DNA of 64,000 bases from Massospora cicadina (taxonomy: Eukaryota; Entomophthoromycota; Entomophthoromycetes; Entomophthorales; Entomophthoraceae): the NCBI GenBank assembly GCA_022478985.1, contig JAKSZP010014505.1, forward strand, positions 1 to 64,000, given 5' to 3'. Positions 44,918-57,654 of this stretch are shown here, one piece after another. Within the stretch, counting starts at the first letter, position 1, and every line of letters starts with the position of its first letter. A model generated the notes under the pieces. The model made no database searches. It saw nothing but the letters and a program-made list of their open reading frames with translations, and had not been told where the DNA came from. A program made the translations under genes and the position numbers.

Positions 44918-45755
44918 TGTATTTGTTATGATTAACCATCAAATAGATGATATGTTTATTTAACTCTATAATTTTCAATACTTAGATAAAAGGGTATCAT
45001 TTGAATGTACTTGGCCCTACAGCTCACAACTTCATGTAGGTGAATAATTTGTTTTAAATTATTGTCATCTTCCTTGGTCACATCCAGAGGATAATAATAT
45101 GTGGGAGATCAAATCCTTACCCTGCTGGTGCTACTTAACTCCTTAGTCTATTGATTGGCCTGAGGGCCTGCTTTTCTTATTGCCACTATTATTCATTTAA
45201 TATTATATCTTTCACCGGCATAAAATCTAGTCATAAAATAGTATTTTTATTCAACTCAACATTTCCTCCAGAATTCATCTTGCTTAGGATGTCTATGTTT
45301 ATTATGGATATTACCTTAAAGTTGCTGGCTTAATGGCCATTAATTTCCTCATAATGCTATTGGACCAGAAGTTCCTTATTTCTTTCCGCTGTCTAAAAGC
45401 ACCAATGAGGAATAGGGATGAGTTGATCATATCAGCAGGAAACTTTCATTAGAAAGAAGGTTGTTTTTGTAATTAGCTGGTGTTATAGAATACCACAAGA
45501 AGTATAGAAGCTTTTTGAGCAAAGCTCTGAAACGGCTTTCAGTACTTGATACCAAGGTGTTTTTCTCCATTGAGTAAAATAAAATCTTATTTAAAATAAA
45601 AAAGGGCTTTTTCCTTTTTGACCTCTGAGGACATTGTTTTCATATAGTGCCTTGTTTTGGTGCTAATTAACCTGTGCTATTGAGATATGACGCTATTGCA
45701 TAGATCTTTACATACCCTGCATGTATAATAGCACAAACCAGGTTTCATGGCCTCT
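44918..45755 (+). repeat. 3' LTR of gypsy D
   Basis: Diverged direct repeat of 33525-34925 without its extra segment. It starts TGTATTTGTTATG after the purine tract. The right end near 45755 is approximate, since similarity fades after TTTCATGG. Confidence 0.6.
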
Positions 45756-46345
45756 TTTTATATTGTTTGGTGCGTAGACAGTGGTTAAATAGGCAGTCCA
45801 TTTCTGACACATTGTGGTCGCAAATTGCAAAAAAAATTTGCGCATGTTACTATGGCCAGATGCCATGTCCTTTGTTACCTCCTTGAGCCCTTCTTAATTT
45901 CCTCTATGGTAATGTCAGCTGCTAGATTATTCTATCCTTGTTCAAACATCTCTAGTGCCATCTTGGCCAAGTTTATCAGAGTATTGGTAGCTGTTTAACT
46001 GCTTAAAAGTATTGCAAACGCATAAAACAAACTGCATAATCTCATAATATAATAGAGTCGCTGAAAATGATGTCTTATGGTGTTTATACTGTCATAGCCT
46101 AGTATGAGCTTTGATTTCTCTTGACATTTTAATTTTTCTTTAGTCATCATACTCAAAAGCCTCTGGTGACTATAGTTCACGTTTATTTAGCGCTTGGCGT
46201 TTTGCTTAGATATCAGAGCCATATACTTCTTATACGTCTATTGATAGTAATTCAAAGATTCCTCACTGTCTTACCATATGAACTTATTAGGTTTGCTAAC
46301 GTATCCTCTCAAGTTCAATACAATGGAAATTCACATTTAGGTCTT
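45756..46345. other. No recognisable gene
   Basis: AT-rich sequence between the gypsy D LTR and the next LINE-like remnant. Two 61-codon open frames (45995-46180 minus, 46166-46351 plus) have no recognisable motif. Confidence 0.3.
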
Positions 46346-48130
46346 TTTTAATACTAATGTGGCCCAACCCAACAAGAGGGGCATCCAACCATCTTTACAG
46401 CAATAAGCCAAACAAAGGGATTGTCATAAGCAAAAAAAATTAGTAAGATACCTCGGCTATTAGGCTAGGAAGCCATATCAGATGGGGAAAAGACTTTGGG
46501 GAAACTCTTTTGGCGTTCGCTTGAAATGTCAGACCATGGCAGACAAAATGGGGGTCAGAGCATCCGCTGCATGTGGCAAAAGGAGGTATAGGTGCGGGTT
46601 CTATTCATTAATGAGGTGAGTATATGCATCACCTTTGACCTACTGAACTTGTTGATGTTCAGAAAATATAAGTGCAGGCACACAAGGAAAAAACTTGATG
46701 CATTGGTGGATATGAGAATATTTAGGATTGAAAATAGAAGATCTTGTCACATCAATGCAAGCATGGCTCCCAGCAAATATAAGCTTCTAAATTTCTATAT
46801 TTCTGCATCTTCAGGGAAATCCTTATGGAAGTTAGGGATGGGAATAACCTCACAAAGAGGTTCCATCGCCCCATAGAGATTCTGGTAGAGGAGAGTAATG
46901 TCTGGGGAAGCAGCTGCTTTAGCAGCCATTTTATCTATACTTTTAAATAGTAAAGCCAATTTGAGAATGAAAATGGAAGCATAGAGTCTAATCAGGAGTA
47001 ATTTCAAAGTTTTCCTTCTTACCAAAATCAGGCTTAATTTCATAAGCCAAATCTGCATCATTAATCCATTTGAGAGCATCAACTAGATTTTATTTGGCCT
47101 TTTCTGGGCCAGCAACAGCTATTGGTTGGGTAGTAGGAGCTAATTGATTGTGCACAATTGCCATAAAGTTCAGCGAAATTTAAGCAGCCATCTATTCAAG
47201 AAGAATTTGATTTGGCAAATTTCGATTGGTTAGTGCTAAGAAGCAGAACCAGCATTGATTATGTTAGAAGGAGGCAGAATTGAGCCCTATTAAAAAAATT
47301 TTGGTGATGCAGTAGCAGGGGCTGATGTTGGAGGGAGGAGCATGGGAGCAGCTACAGTAGAAACTGCTGGGCACTTGTGCTTTAAATGGTCAAGTTTGAA
47401 GCACATGTGACAAATGGAGCGGCCATTTTTTCGTGCACCCAAAAAGGGTGACCAGGGACAGATCTTATAGTGTGGGATTTATTGCGAGATAGGTGTTACA
47501 ATTGAAAGGGCAGATTGTTACAAAAGCGTAAGGACCTGCCAAATGATTGGCCATTTGGGACCACGAATTGCAGCATGGGTCAGCGCAATAAGCATATAAA
47601 CCCTCTGCGATTTTGTGGAGATGTTTGGTGGAGAGATGGGTGGGCAACCCAGAAAACTGAAACACAATTGAGGCTTCATCGAGAGCCACATAAAGATGGT
47701 GAGAATTGAGATATTTTTAAAATTAAAGGCTGTTTAGCTGCTACCAATGCATGAGCTTCACATGCAAAGCTAAGATCAAAATACCCCTTGAAGAGGCGAT
47801 AATCTTTAAGTCTGGAAAGTTTATGACCAACTGTTACATCTCAATGATGGCCAACTAGAGTAAGGTAAAAGATTCCCATACTTGACCCAAAGGCTGAAAT
47901 GCAGTTTGATCCAGAGGGAGCACTAAAGGGCTGTAGAGCACTGCCTGGGAGCTAGCGAGGTGGTGGGACAAATTCTGAGGTGGGAAATTATACCCAGTAT
48001 TAATAGAGGTTTAGAAGAGCTAACCTGGGCACGCTTAAACAGGGGCCAAAATGCGCCAGAAAGATGCGCACCACTACCCCAAGCTGGGGCAGCATGCGTC
48101 AAGTTCATTGACAGTGTGTAGCTTAAGCTT
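46346..48130 (-). pseudogene. Minus-strand LINE ORF1-like remnant with CCHC knuckle and LINE-type tail
   Basis: On the minus strand this stretch begins near 48130 (THAAPAWGSG), continues with FKGYFDLSFACEAHALVAAKQ and an RRM-like part (VFQFSGLPTHLSTKHLHKIAEG) near 47690-47600, and reaches a CCHC knuckle at 47371-47412 (CHMCFKLDHLKHKC). This order resembles the DUF4283-plus-knuckle form of LINE ORF1. The left end near 46346-46382 reads, on the minus strand, like the tail of the LINE at 44595 (TTGGGTTGGGCC, TAGTATTAAAAA). No ORF2 lies between, so it is a deletion derivative or a mosaic. A relative is at 57655-59540. Confidence 0.65.
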
Positions 48131-48392
48131 AAATCTCAATGGCTGTTTTTTTAATTTATTAAAAATATAATTTGGCTTCCATTTAAGTTATCAAAGCAAA
48201 AGAAAGAGTATTTCTCACTTTTAGTCTTCATATTTTGCATATTTGGTACAAACTCATTTGAGCTTATTTTTATTCCTATTTAAGCATTCAAGAGGCTCCA
48301 TTCCTGAAGTATGGTTGTGATGTGCAAAAAGTTAATTGCTAATCTTGGCAGTTTATTGCCATTGTGTATTCCTTTATCATTGACTGAGAAAG

Positions 48393-49819
48393 TGTCATGG
48401 AAGTGGCAGAAGAAGTTTAGACTGGCCTGCCAGTTGGGATGTGTAAGCATCCAAAAAGCAAGCCAGAATGCCAGAGGCATTGCTGACCAAATGACTTGAT
48501 ATGGAGCTGGGCATTAGGAAACAAGGAATTGTTGATTTAACACAACAGTGAGTATGATCCTGACGACAAACCACAATGATCCCACTCCTGACCCAGTTGG
48601 TCTTGCTGCAGGGGGTGGGATCACAGAGATGGTTTCAATGAGTTCTTCAACATATGGGGTTATTTCAACTGGGGAGGCAAGGAGACGGATTCTCTCTTGC
48701 AATTGGTGGACATAAGGCCACAAGATTCCCGTGTACTGCTGCCGGAAGTTAGTGATCATGGGGTTGTAGAGCCAAAAATATTGGACTCGCTGAATCCAAT
48801 TGATGATGGAGGGGGTCATAGTGACCAAAAGTACTGGTAAAGCTCATCCGGTATATGGACTGACAGGCCACCAGGGAAACGCCATCAGGGATACGGTCAG
48901 AAGGGGTAATACAATAAAAAAATTGTTTGGTTTTTTGGCAAAATTTTATTGAAGTGAAATGAAGAAAATCGACCAATAATTTTCTCAGTGCTATGCAACT
49001 GATTAAATAGTGGTCAATTGGGGTAGTGACAAGCTGGGATTGGGACCCTCAATTTTGACCTAACCAGCAAATTATTTGGGAATGGGCGGGTTTGTCCTTG
49101 AAAACTGGCATCAAAAACTGGTGGTGGGCCGAATCACTGTCAGTTTGACCTTGAACATCCAAACCTAGGCTCAGGTACGTTTCTGATGGTTGGCATGACA
49201 GCATTTGGCCCAAGGAGCGTTGGGAATCCCCCAAGGCCACCCCACATAGGGATGGGTCCATTTGGTTGGGAATGGGTTCAGGACGCCCAACCTGCCCGCG
49301 CTCAGTCACTGGCCATTCAGTCAGTCAGTAGTATAACATTGGCTGCAACACCCAAAATTGTCAACAGGGGACATCAAACCCTCATTGAAAGCATCTGATG
49401 CTATAGCCTGCCCGTTGAGGATGATCCCCAACGCCTTTGGCAGGGAGGTGATTTGCTCAATTATCCCATTAATCACATTGAAAACATTGGGCATTCTGGC
49501 GGATAACTCAGTCTTCATGCCTATCCAGCCAATTGAGATCTGAGCATTGGCCAGATTACCACTTGAATTAAATTCGATTGATTTCAATTCAACAATCTTG
49601 GTGCAGATTTTGCTGATTCCCCGTAACAGTTCTGCTGAGGTAAGTGTGGGTACTGGGGGTGGGATCTGAAGTGGAAGGGCTGTTACCCAACGCTCATCTA
49701 CTACATGAGCGAGATCGCCCTGAGTAATGAGGGGTACCGCCATCCTCTTTGGTGTCTTCTTATTTAAGAATGGGAAAATGGCCCAATTAATGGCCAGAGG
49801 ACGTTACCTGGGACTTACA
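48393..49819 (-). repeat. Solo LTR of family A with perfect target duplication
   Basis: On the minus strand it starts TGTAAGTCCCAGG (49819) and ends GACA (48393), 1427 bases, matching 16557-17980. GAAAG flanks it on both sides (48388-48392 and 49820-49824). No internal sequence adjoins, so the element was reduced by recombination between its LTRs. It carries ATTGGTCGATT in place of GTTGGTCAATT. Confidence 0.93.
49321..49743 (-). CDS. Open frame inside the U3 of the family A solo LTR
   Basis: A 140-codon frame starts 77 bases into the LTR and reads a mostly helical, non-charged protein (MAVPLITQGDLAHVVDERW at the start). I recognise no domain. The same frame can be followed with stops in the other family A LTRs: near 1-60 (TQGDLARVVDER), at 16640-16700, and in an older copy near 61210-61260. 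Since every LTR carries it, it lies upstream of the LTR promoter in U3 and would need its own start or read-through. It may be a real accessory frame, or chance openness in one copy. Confidence 0.4.
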   Translation of the reverse strand: MAVPLITQGDLAHVVDERWVTALPLQIPPPVPTLTSAELLRGISKICTKIVELKSIEFNSSGNLANAQISIGWIGMKTELSARMPNVFNVINGIIEQITSLPKALGIILNGQAIASDAFNEGLMSPVDNFGCCSQCYTTD

Positions 49820-49824
49820 GAAAG

Positions 49825-52800
49825 CTTCTATTATCTTTTCTTAGGTAATTTGTTATATTATTGACCACTTGGACAATCATATAGTCGCTTTTAACTTTAA
49901 AAAGTGCTTTACTTTCTAAGGTCAGAATTTAGATCTGATTTGATTATGATGTATCACAGTTAGGATCTGATCACTGGTTAGTTATTTGGTATAGACCATA
50001 TAATTAATATGAGGGATTGTCAGCCTCTTTGTCTATCATCAGGTCTATCCCAAAGTCATTAGGTATCTGAGTATATTATTGACCTTGCTGTTTGACCTTA
50101 AGAATTTTTATAATGTAACCTGACTTTCATTGGTATAACAGTTGTGGTCTCCTAATACTAATGTCATTTCTGGGTCTGAAATTATGATCAGTTTAGCAAA
50201 AATTACTTTCTTAGGTATTTGCTAATAAAAAACCTCTACCATTTTAGAGTCTTTCAAGTGGATTGGACATGTGCTTGGCCACTAGAATCCTACCAGCGCA
50301 GATTTCTTGGTTACTATATCCTCAATATTTTTGTTTTTTTGTAAAATTTGGTATATAATTTGTTTATAGTTCTTGGCGATTGACCTGGAGGTGAAATAAG
50401 TCACTTTTAGGGTAAAAATCTTCAAAAGATATTTATTGATTTTATCTGAATGCTTGAGTGTCTGAAACTATGATTAGGTCAGAATTGTGATTAGATTTAA
50501 GTTTTAGATCTTTTTATAATGTTTATATATTTGCCATCCTCTTAAAACCGTTTTATAATGACTATACCAAAAACCCAACTAAGTGGTAATATCATGTTGT
50601 GAGATGTGTATAAAATTGCAAACTGGGGTTGGTTAGTTAGCATGGGCGTACACTGAGATGGCTTGCGTTTTTGGATATTGGCGTGAGGGGTTTATTTGAA
50701 CCAGTATCTCGATGCCTAAAATTTTGTGTGCAGGTAAGATCCCTATTATGCCTGTTTCTTGTTTATCAACAGATCCTTAGGCTTGGTAATAGCTGGAGAA
50801 ACTCCAATCTATAGAGGCCAAGTATATATTTTCAGTTGCCATAGACTGTTTTAGCTAAAAAATTTTAGTTTGAGAAGATAAGAGATTTTTCGCTTTTATC
50901 AATGTTTGTGGGCTTAGATGGCAACCTAGCGGATTTTTTAACAATGGGTCTTCCAATTTGTTAACGGTTTTCACTATCTGATTTTTCTTATTTTATAGGG
51001 ACAGCTTTCTCCAGCGCTCAGCTACCTTCTCCGCTATTCTGCTTAAGTGGGCTAGGACTTCTGTTTCAGGTCTGTCTCCTCATTCATCATATATGTTTCC
51101 AAATTTGTATTTATGAAAAGCTCATCCTCAAACTTTAGGTCAATTCGCCTTTTTGTGTTACCAAGCCTAATTTTGAGATATGGTTAACCCTTGAAGTTGT
51201 GTTTTTGTGTCAGCAAAATTGGTAAGGCTATACAAAAGACATTTTTAAGCCTTAGAATGGAGAGTAAATTTTGTCTCACCAATGATCTTCCATCAATAAG
51301 ATCATATTTATATTTGTGGGTCGTTTTTCCCTTTCTGTGGTGACATTGAGCCATTATGTGGCTGGTTCAATAACAGAAATAAGAGACATGGTTAATGTTT
51401 CTTTTTTCTATGAAGAAGAACCATTCCAAATTAGGGATGTAAATGAATTGATAAAGTAATTTTTGATTTAATCTATAGTGCTGTTTTGTATAAGGCCTCA
51501 AATTTATGATATTAGATGTATTTTGTAATGTAATTGCTGTTGGCTTGCCAAAATTCAAGTACTCATTAAAGTATAAGTGGCCCTTCAGATTTCTTTGTGA
51601 ACCCATTCACGCTCCCTATCTGTCAAGAAGTTGTGGAAGGATATCTACTTATCATCCTGATTTGCATAATTTGTCTGCCTTATTAACATTTATTGAAATT
51701 ATACTTAATTCAACTTTCTTTAGCTCTTCTGGTTAAAATTTCATGTAATTGAATTTTGGTCTATCCCTATTATGGCACCCAATGGTGGTCAAAGTCACCG
51801 CCTTTAGTTATTTTATCAAGCTATAAAAATCGTAACAATAAGCTCCAAAATCTGTTCAAATCTGGCGAGTTTAAGCTTATTCAAATCGCATCCTAAAGGT
51901 AGGATTTGATAATTGGCGTTCTGAAGCCTAGCGCTTATGATATATTGTATATTAATATGGCTACTGGCATTTCAAGGCAGCTTTATATTGCTAGTCCATC
52001 GCAGTATTATAGGATCTACTCTTCAAATTGGGTTTGAGGTTTCCATAGGCGTTTTGCACATATTAACCTAGATTAACATTTTGTTAAGCTGAATGCATGG
52101 CTTGGAATTTTTGATTCTTGTGCATGTAGAAATATACTTCTTTGGATGTATTGGTATTTTTACACAGCTTCCAGGTCCTTCTAACGCTAAGTTTTTGGCG
52201 AGGAGGAACTAAAGTGGTACAAGCTCAGAGCTACATTATGTTACATGCCAAGTGCAAGTTACTAAAACGTCTCAAGCATTATGGAGTTATGATTGCACTA
52301 GTCTTTTGAGGCAACACTATTCTATCAGGAGTTCTATGAAAAGGCGGGATAAGTTCACTGGAATCTTAGATTTGTTCCATTGTAACGCCTCTGATGTCAT
52401 GATCCTTTATCAGAATATGGCGCCAGCAAGGACGGTTCTGGGAATACTTGCTTCCAGTTTAAAATTTCCTTAGAGCGGATGCTCATCTTTTTCTAGGTTC
52501 ACCTAAGTTCTTTTTTGGTCCCTTAATCGCAGCAGGTGCTAGTGGCGGAATTTCGTGTTTAAACCAAGGCTGGGCAGTTTTGGGCTTAAGCCCTAATGCG
52601 TCCCAGTCCTCCACATCATCTTAAGGGCATCTTTCTTCCAAATCTTCCACTTGTCAGTATAAAATGCTTTATTATGCAGGGTTTCATGTATACTCTTTAT
52701 CTTACTCATTGTCTATCAGTTGCTGATTTGTTCAAACCTGTTTTTTTTAAAGATTCAGTACTTTATCTTAGTAGGAGTGAAAACATTTGCTCTCTAATAG

Positions 52801-55800
52801 CATCCTTAAACAACTATTCCCATAAGGTCTCCCTTTGACTGCCTTATCTTTAGTCTAATCTGCATTTATAGGAATAGATGCGTTTGAGGGGATACTCAAT
52901 TAAACCCAGTGTAAGGCCTTAGTTGCATTCAATCCTAATTTTATTTATAGCTTGGCTTCCTCTTGGTAAACTGTGATTTACCATTTGGTAGTAACATCTG
53001 TAGCTACTTCACAGTGCGATTTGTCTATTCTCATTGATAAACTGAGTTTTTAATAGTAGTGGAAAGTTACATAGGGGTTAATCATGAACTCTTAACTATT
53101 TGCAATTTCTTAATAGGGATGTAAACCTTGTTAAACTACATTACATCTGATAGATCAATTCTAAAGTCTATCTAAGATTTGGAATCTGCCAGTTTAGGTC
53201 CTATCTCACCACTGATTTGACAGTTTGATGGCTGATTATAGCTTCATCCGTTCTAATGCATTTTTGGTGTGGACTTGAAAAAACTTTCAATAAGACTGCC
53301 ATTTTATGGTGAAGCAGATGTTCAGCTTAATTTTAGATAACTGGCATAGAGCTTTTGTTCACGCTATCTGGCTACAATTACTAATTAAGACTTTTGGCAA
53401 ATCAGAGCATGAACATTGCATGTGGAAATTGGAGCGCTTGCAATTCCTTGATGATTGATGTTTAACGCCTCTATGTGCCACGGTATATTTTTGCACAAGT
53501 GTATATTAAATAATCTTGTTACATGCTTTAGAATTTTGTGCTTTGTATTCTTCCTCACTAAGTTCATATAAAATTACTGACATTTCAGTTTTTTATATAA
53601 ACTGTTAATATCTAATTTGCACGTATTGAATATACTCTACTCACCTCTATTGGCATTTTTAGGATGACAAGTCATTTGTAGTTTTTGTAACTAATTGAGA
53701 CTGGGGATAATCCACAACTGAGTTAATAATTTTAGGTTAATAGTAATGATTTCTTTTTGACAATTCTTTTAATCCACAAATGGAGTAAATTTAACTCCAT
53801 GGAATGTCCGGTTGAGGTCTTTAATTTCTTATTTTCCTTTTGACTCAATCATGTTGTTAAAAAGGCTGGACATTAGTTTTATTACGCCTCATTCTCAAGC
53901 TTTAGTCAACTGACGCCTCAAGTTCTCATCAAGGTTGAACCAAGAGACCTGGGATGCAGGTTACGTCATGGTAGCATTAGTGTCTTTAAACTATATACTG
54001 TGTATAATGTTTGATGAGCTTTTTGTAATCAGATATGCCATAGTCAGATAATTTTTGCATTGTTTGCGGGTTTCATGGTGATAATATTTGTAATTGGGCC
54101 ATGTTACTAATAATTTCTTCTGCAAGAAAGTTTGGTGTGTTCCCATCATAGTTATCTTTATATAGCGGTGTAAAGTAAGTTTTTTCTATTTGACTAAAAA
54201 CTATGGCATGTTGTTTTTCTTTATAGACTGGCTCTGCTAACCGATATATTCTTCTGTAGCTTATACAATCATGTTTAGTTACAGTTTGGATTCTCTATTT
54301 GGTGTAACTGGCAGCTAAAACTTTAGTAGATTATTTTTTTTGAGAAAAATTGTTTTATCCTTGAGGAATAAAAAAGTGATGCTTAGGAATAAAAGATTAG
54401 TATCCAATGAGCCACTGACTGCTTTTGTTCTTCATTATAGAAATATTTATATATTCCAAAAGTTTTATGAAGCATTAATACATAAAATAATCTATTCTAA
54501 AAATTAAGTACCAAAGATAGTAAGCTTAGTATAAACTAATCTGACAGTCTACCAATAAATAAAGAGTAACTATGGATATAGATTGAATATTAAAGAAATC
54601 TAGTTAATATAAACATCTATAATGGTAGATGCCTAGGTAGTTGTTGCTTCCAACTACCACAATGTGAAATTTGTTTACTCATGCCCTTCACTTAAAAATT
54701 AAAGTGCTATATTGTGACATATATTGTTAAAAAACTAATTATGATCCCAAAAGATTAGTTTTATAGATTAAAAAGTTTTATTATACAAATTTGTAAAAAC
54801 AAGAAATAAATTCATTGATAAAATAAAATTATCTAGTATATGGTTAAGATACTATAATGCTTCATTTCATTTGCTATACTAAATTTTAACTAAATTAGGC
54901 AATTATAATCAACTTAATTTTAACTTACAGCAATTGATCTAGTTTCTTTTTATGTAACCTTAAAAATGTTATATATTCTCAAAATATAACTATAGCTAAC
55001 AGATTCAAATAAAGACATGTATTTATGATATTTTTAAATAAATTCTTGATTATATAAAGTGGCAATATATGCTCTATGTATTTTAATTTAGTAAATAAAG
55101 AAGAAAGTAGATTGAAAAGTAGTTATATGTATAAAGAGTTTTTATAGGAAATTTAGATAAATATAAAAATATCCATTTTACAATTATACTTATGGTTTAA
55201 AGCTTTCCTAATGCTAACTAGCTGAAACATTGATTTTTAAATTTTTAAAATTTTAACTTTTTAAATTGATTAGAGTTGGTCAAACTGGGGCAAATGCTGC
55301 ACCAATTAAGAGGAAGTTGAATTAATAAGCAAAAATGATAAACCTAAGAAAACCTCCATGTGCAGCGTTCTAATTAGCTAGGAACTCCATGGAACGCCTT
55401 GATATTCACTTTCTTGGTTTAGGCATTGGTGCGCAATGCCAACGCAGTCTTAATCATCCCCTACCCAAAGTTAATTATCAGGATTGATATTGGGAGGCAG
55501 TGGTATTTAAGTCCATACTAAATCACTAGGGTACCCTCCATCTGAAAAATCAAAGAGTAAAAAAATTTTAGTTTAAAAGCTGCTACTATATGATTATAAT
55601 CTTTGCTCTGGTAACTATGGATTATATTAACAAATAAAAAAATTTTGTTCTAAAAGTTTTAATGTTAAAGAATTCGATGTAACTATAATATCAAAATATT
55701 GTAACTAAAATATAACCTAACGTGTTCATTATTTAATGTTTTTATCATAAGGTCTACTCTAGTTTAAGAGCACTAGATTTTTAAAAATATTTAAATTCTA

Positions 55801-56327
55801 GATCTTATTGATTAATTTTTAGTTACTGTTTTTAGTTTTGTGTACACATAATTAAAATGATAGCCTGAATTAGATTATAAAAACTCCTTTAGGAAAGTTT
55901 ATTGTATTAGCATAAAGCAATCATATTAGTAGGAAACTATCTTTTTAATAGTTTAGTTGGGCTTAATTGATATCTAATGCTTATAAATACAATAAATATA
56001 GTACTATATTTATTTTCCAAATTATTTTAAAACATTCAGGATCCATTATACTTTCAGATGATATCAAATTATTTGTGAAAACCTTATATTAAATATACAA
56101 AATTACTTAAGTTATAATGACTATATGGTTACTCTTCTTTTAGATATTAAATAACTCTTCAGTTAAGAAACAAAAAAACTATATAAAATTTTTATGAGAA
56201 AGTATTATAGTAAATGTGTTATTTAGCCTGCTATATATTTACATTATTTTTAGTTAATCTTCTAAGAATTATGAAATACTAATTAGTAATCATGGAACCA
56301 GAAAATGATTTAGTTGGGCTTTTGGTA
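49825..56327. other. Long AT-rich stretch without supported genes
   Basis: Stops are dense in all frames. The longest open frames (for example 51506-51736 and 52596-52838) have low-complexity, hydrophobic composition and no motif I can name. A short stretch near 55265-55310 faintly resembles the SINE 3' domain at 57740-57790. I find no LTR pair, knuckle or RT box here. Confidence 0.35.
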
Positions 56328-56339
56328 AGGATAATTTAG

Positions 56340-56638
56340 TGTTTTTATTATTTATTTAAGGCAAGCTGACCAGGGGACAGACATTAACAAAAGAAAGAAA
56401 GTAAGCTTTGCCATGAAACCTGAACTGGGTCAACTCCATCAAAGAAAATTTTTCACCTCCAGATTGGGACTTGGATCTTTCTGGTTACGTCATGGGTAAT
56501 GTTTTCATGCTATTAGACACACTAACCGCCAATAGCTTCCTTTGGCTGACACCATGATTAATGTGCAATGGGCAGGAATTAAACCCACAACCTTCAGGTT
56601 GGTAGCCATATGCCCTACTGACTGGCCATCCACCACCT
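56340..56638 (-). mobile_element. tRNA-derived SINE, older copy
   Basis: About 300 bases with the same order as 56763-57063, read on the minus strand. The tRNA-like head is near 56638 and the tail (GCCTTAAATAAATAA) near 56345. It is flanked by AGGATAATTTA at 56328-56338 and 56639-56649. Compared with the second copy, many CG dinucleotides read TG or CA, which marks age and cytosine methylation. Confidence 0.85.
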
Positions 56639-56762
56639 AGGATAATTTAACGTTGTGTATACTATTTAGCTATAAGATATAAGCATATAGTCACTACAGG
56701 ATATTCTAGAAATAAGAAGTATGTGTGTACTTCTTTTTCGGTTTCTAAAATAATTACATATT

Positions 56763-57063
56763 TTATTTTATTTATTCGAGGCAAGCCGACCGAGGGACGG
56801 ACATTACCGAAATAGAGAAAGAAAGTATCGACATGAAACCTGAGCAGGGTCAACTCTGTCGTAGAAAGTTTTTTCACCTCCGGATCGGGACTCGGATTTT
56901 TCTGGTTACGTCATGGGTAAGGTTTTCGTGTTACTATACCTACTAACCGCCAATAGTTTCCTTTGGCTGGCACCCCGATCGATGTGCGAAGGGCGGGAAT
57001 CGAACCCGCAACCTTCAGGTTGGTAGAGTACGCCCTACCGACTCGCCTTCCACCCCCTTAAAA
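56763..57063 (-). mobile_element. tRNA-derived SINE, younger copy
   Basis: Minus-strand SINE of 301 bases. The head near 57060-56990 contains an A box (GGCGAGTCGGTAGG-like) and an exact B box (GGTTCGATTCC), the internal RNA polymerase III promoter. The tail ends GCCTCGAATAAATAAAATAA. A 17-base duplication (TAAAATAATTACATATT) flanks it at 56746-56762 and 57064-57080. CpG sites are well kept. It codes for nothing and depends on a LINE for movement. Confidence 0.92.
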
Positions 57064-57126
57064 TAAAATAATTACATATTGTTCATAAATAAATGACATT
57101 AGATATATTCATAACTAGAATAGTTT

Positions 57127-57158
57127 TTTTTAGTACTAGATGGTCCCAACCCAAGGGG
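57127..57158 (-). mobile_element. 32-bp LINE 3'-tail insertion with 17-bp target duplication
   Basis: The 32 bases read on the minus strand CCCCTTGGGTTGGGACC and then ATCTAGTACTAAAA, the end of the LINE at 44595. CATAACTAGAATAGTTT occurs on both sides (57110-57126 and 57159-57175). It is therefore a genuine insertion rather than a chance match. Confidence 0.88.
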
Positions 57159-57654
57159 CATAACTAGAATAGTTTAAACTCTTAAAAATAATAAGTAGTG
57201 GTTGTCAACGTCAGTAAATAAAGTTTATTTAAAGGAGGTAGTCAAACTCTAAACCAAGTGAAAGCTCTAATCAATTCTTAAAGCCTTAAAAGAATGATTT
57301 TATATCATTTTTATTATAGAACTATGAAAGTTTAGAAAAACTCTATTAAGATAAGCATTGAAGAAATTTAAAATTTTTTTAAGAAGAAATGACAAAAGCT
57401 CTTCTATGTGCATAAAATGTGCATGATAAAAGATTCATTTTAGATCACAAATTGTGATTTTACAGCATAATATAGATGAAGATTTTGCCATAGTATATGT
57501 GAATCCTTTATTTTGGTTTTCTTATCTGTTTGCTACACCAAATTATCACTTTATATAATTAGTAATTTTTAATATGCATTGCACTAGCAAGTTTGCTTTA
57601 TATAGGATGCAAAAATATCATTGTATTTATATTACATATAGACTATTTTACTTA

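Noticed and set aside
50000..56300. Several open frames of 60-80 codons
   Set aside because: Composition is AT-driven and hydrophobic, without motifs or neighbours that would support a gene.
57000..57063. Possible tRNA gene on the minus strand
   Set aside because: A and B boxes are present, but a full cloverleaf is not formed and the sequence continues into a SINE body with target duplications.
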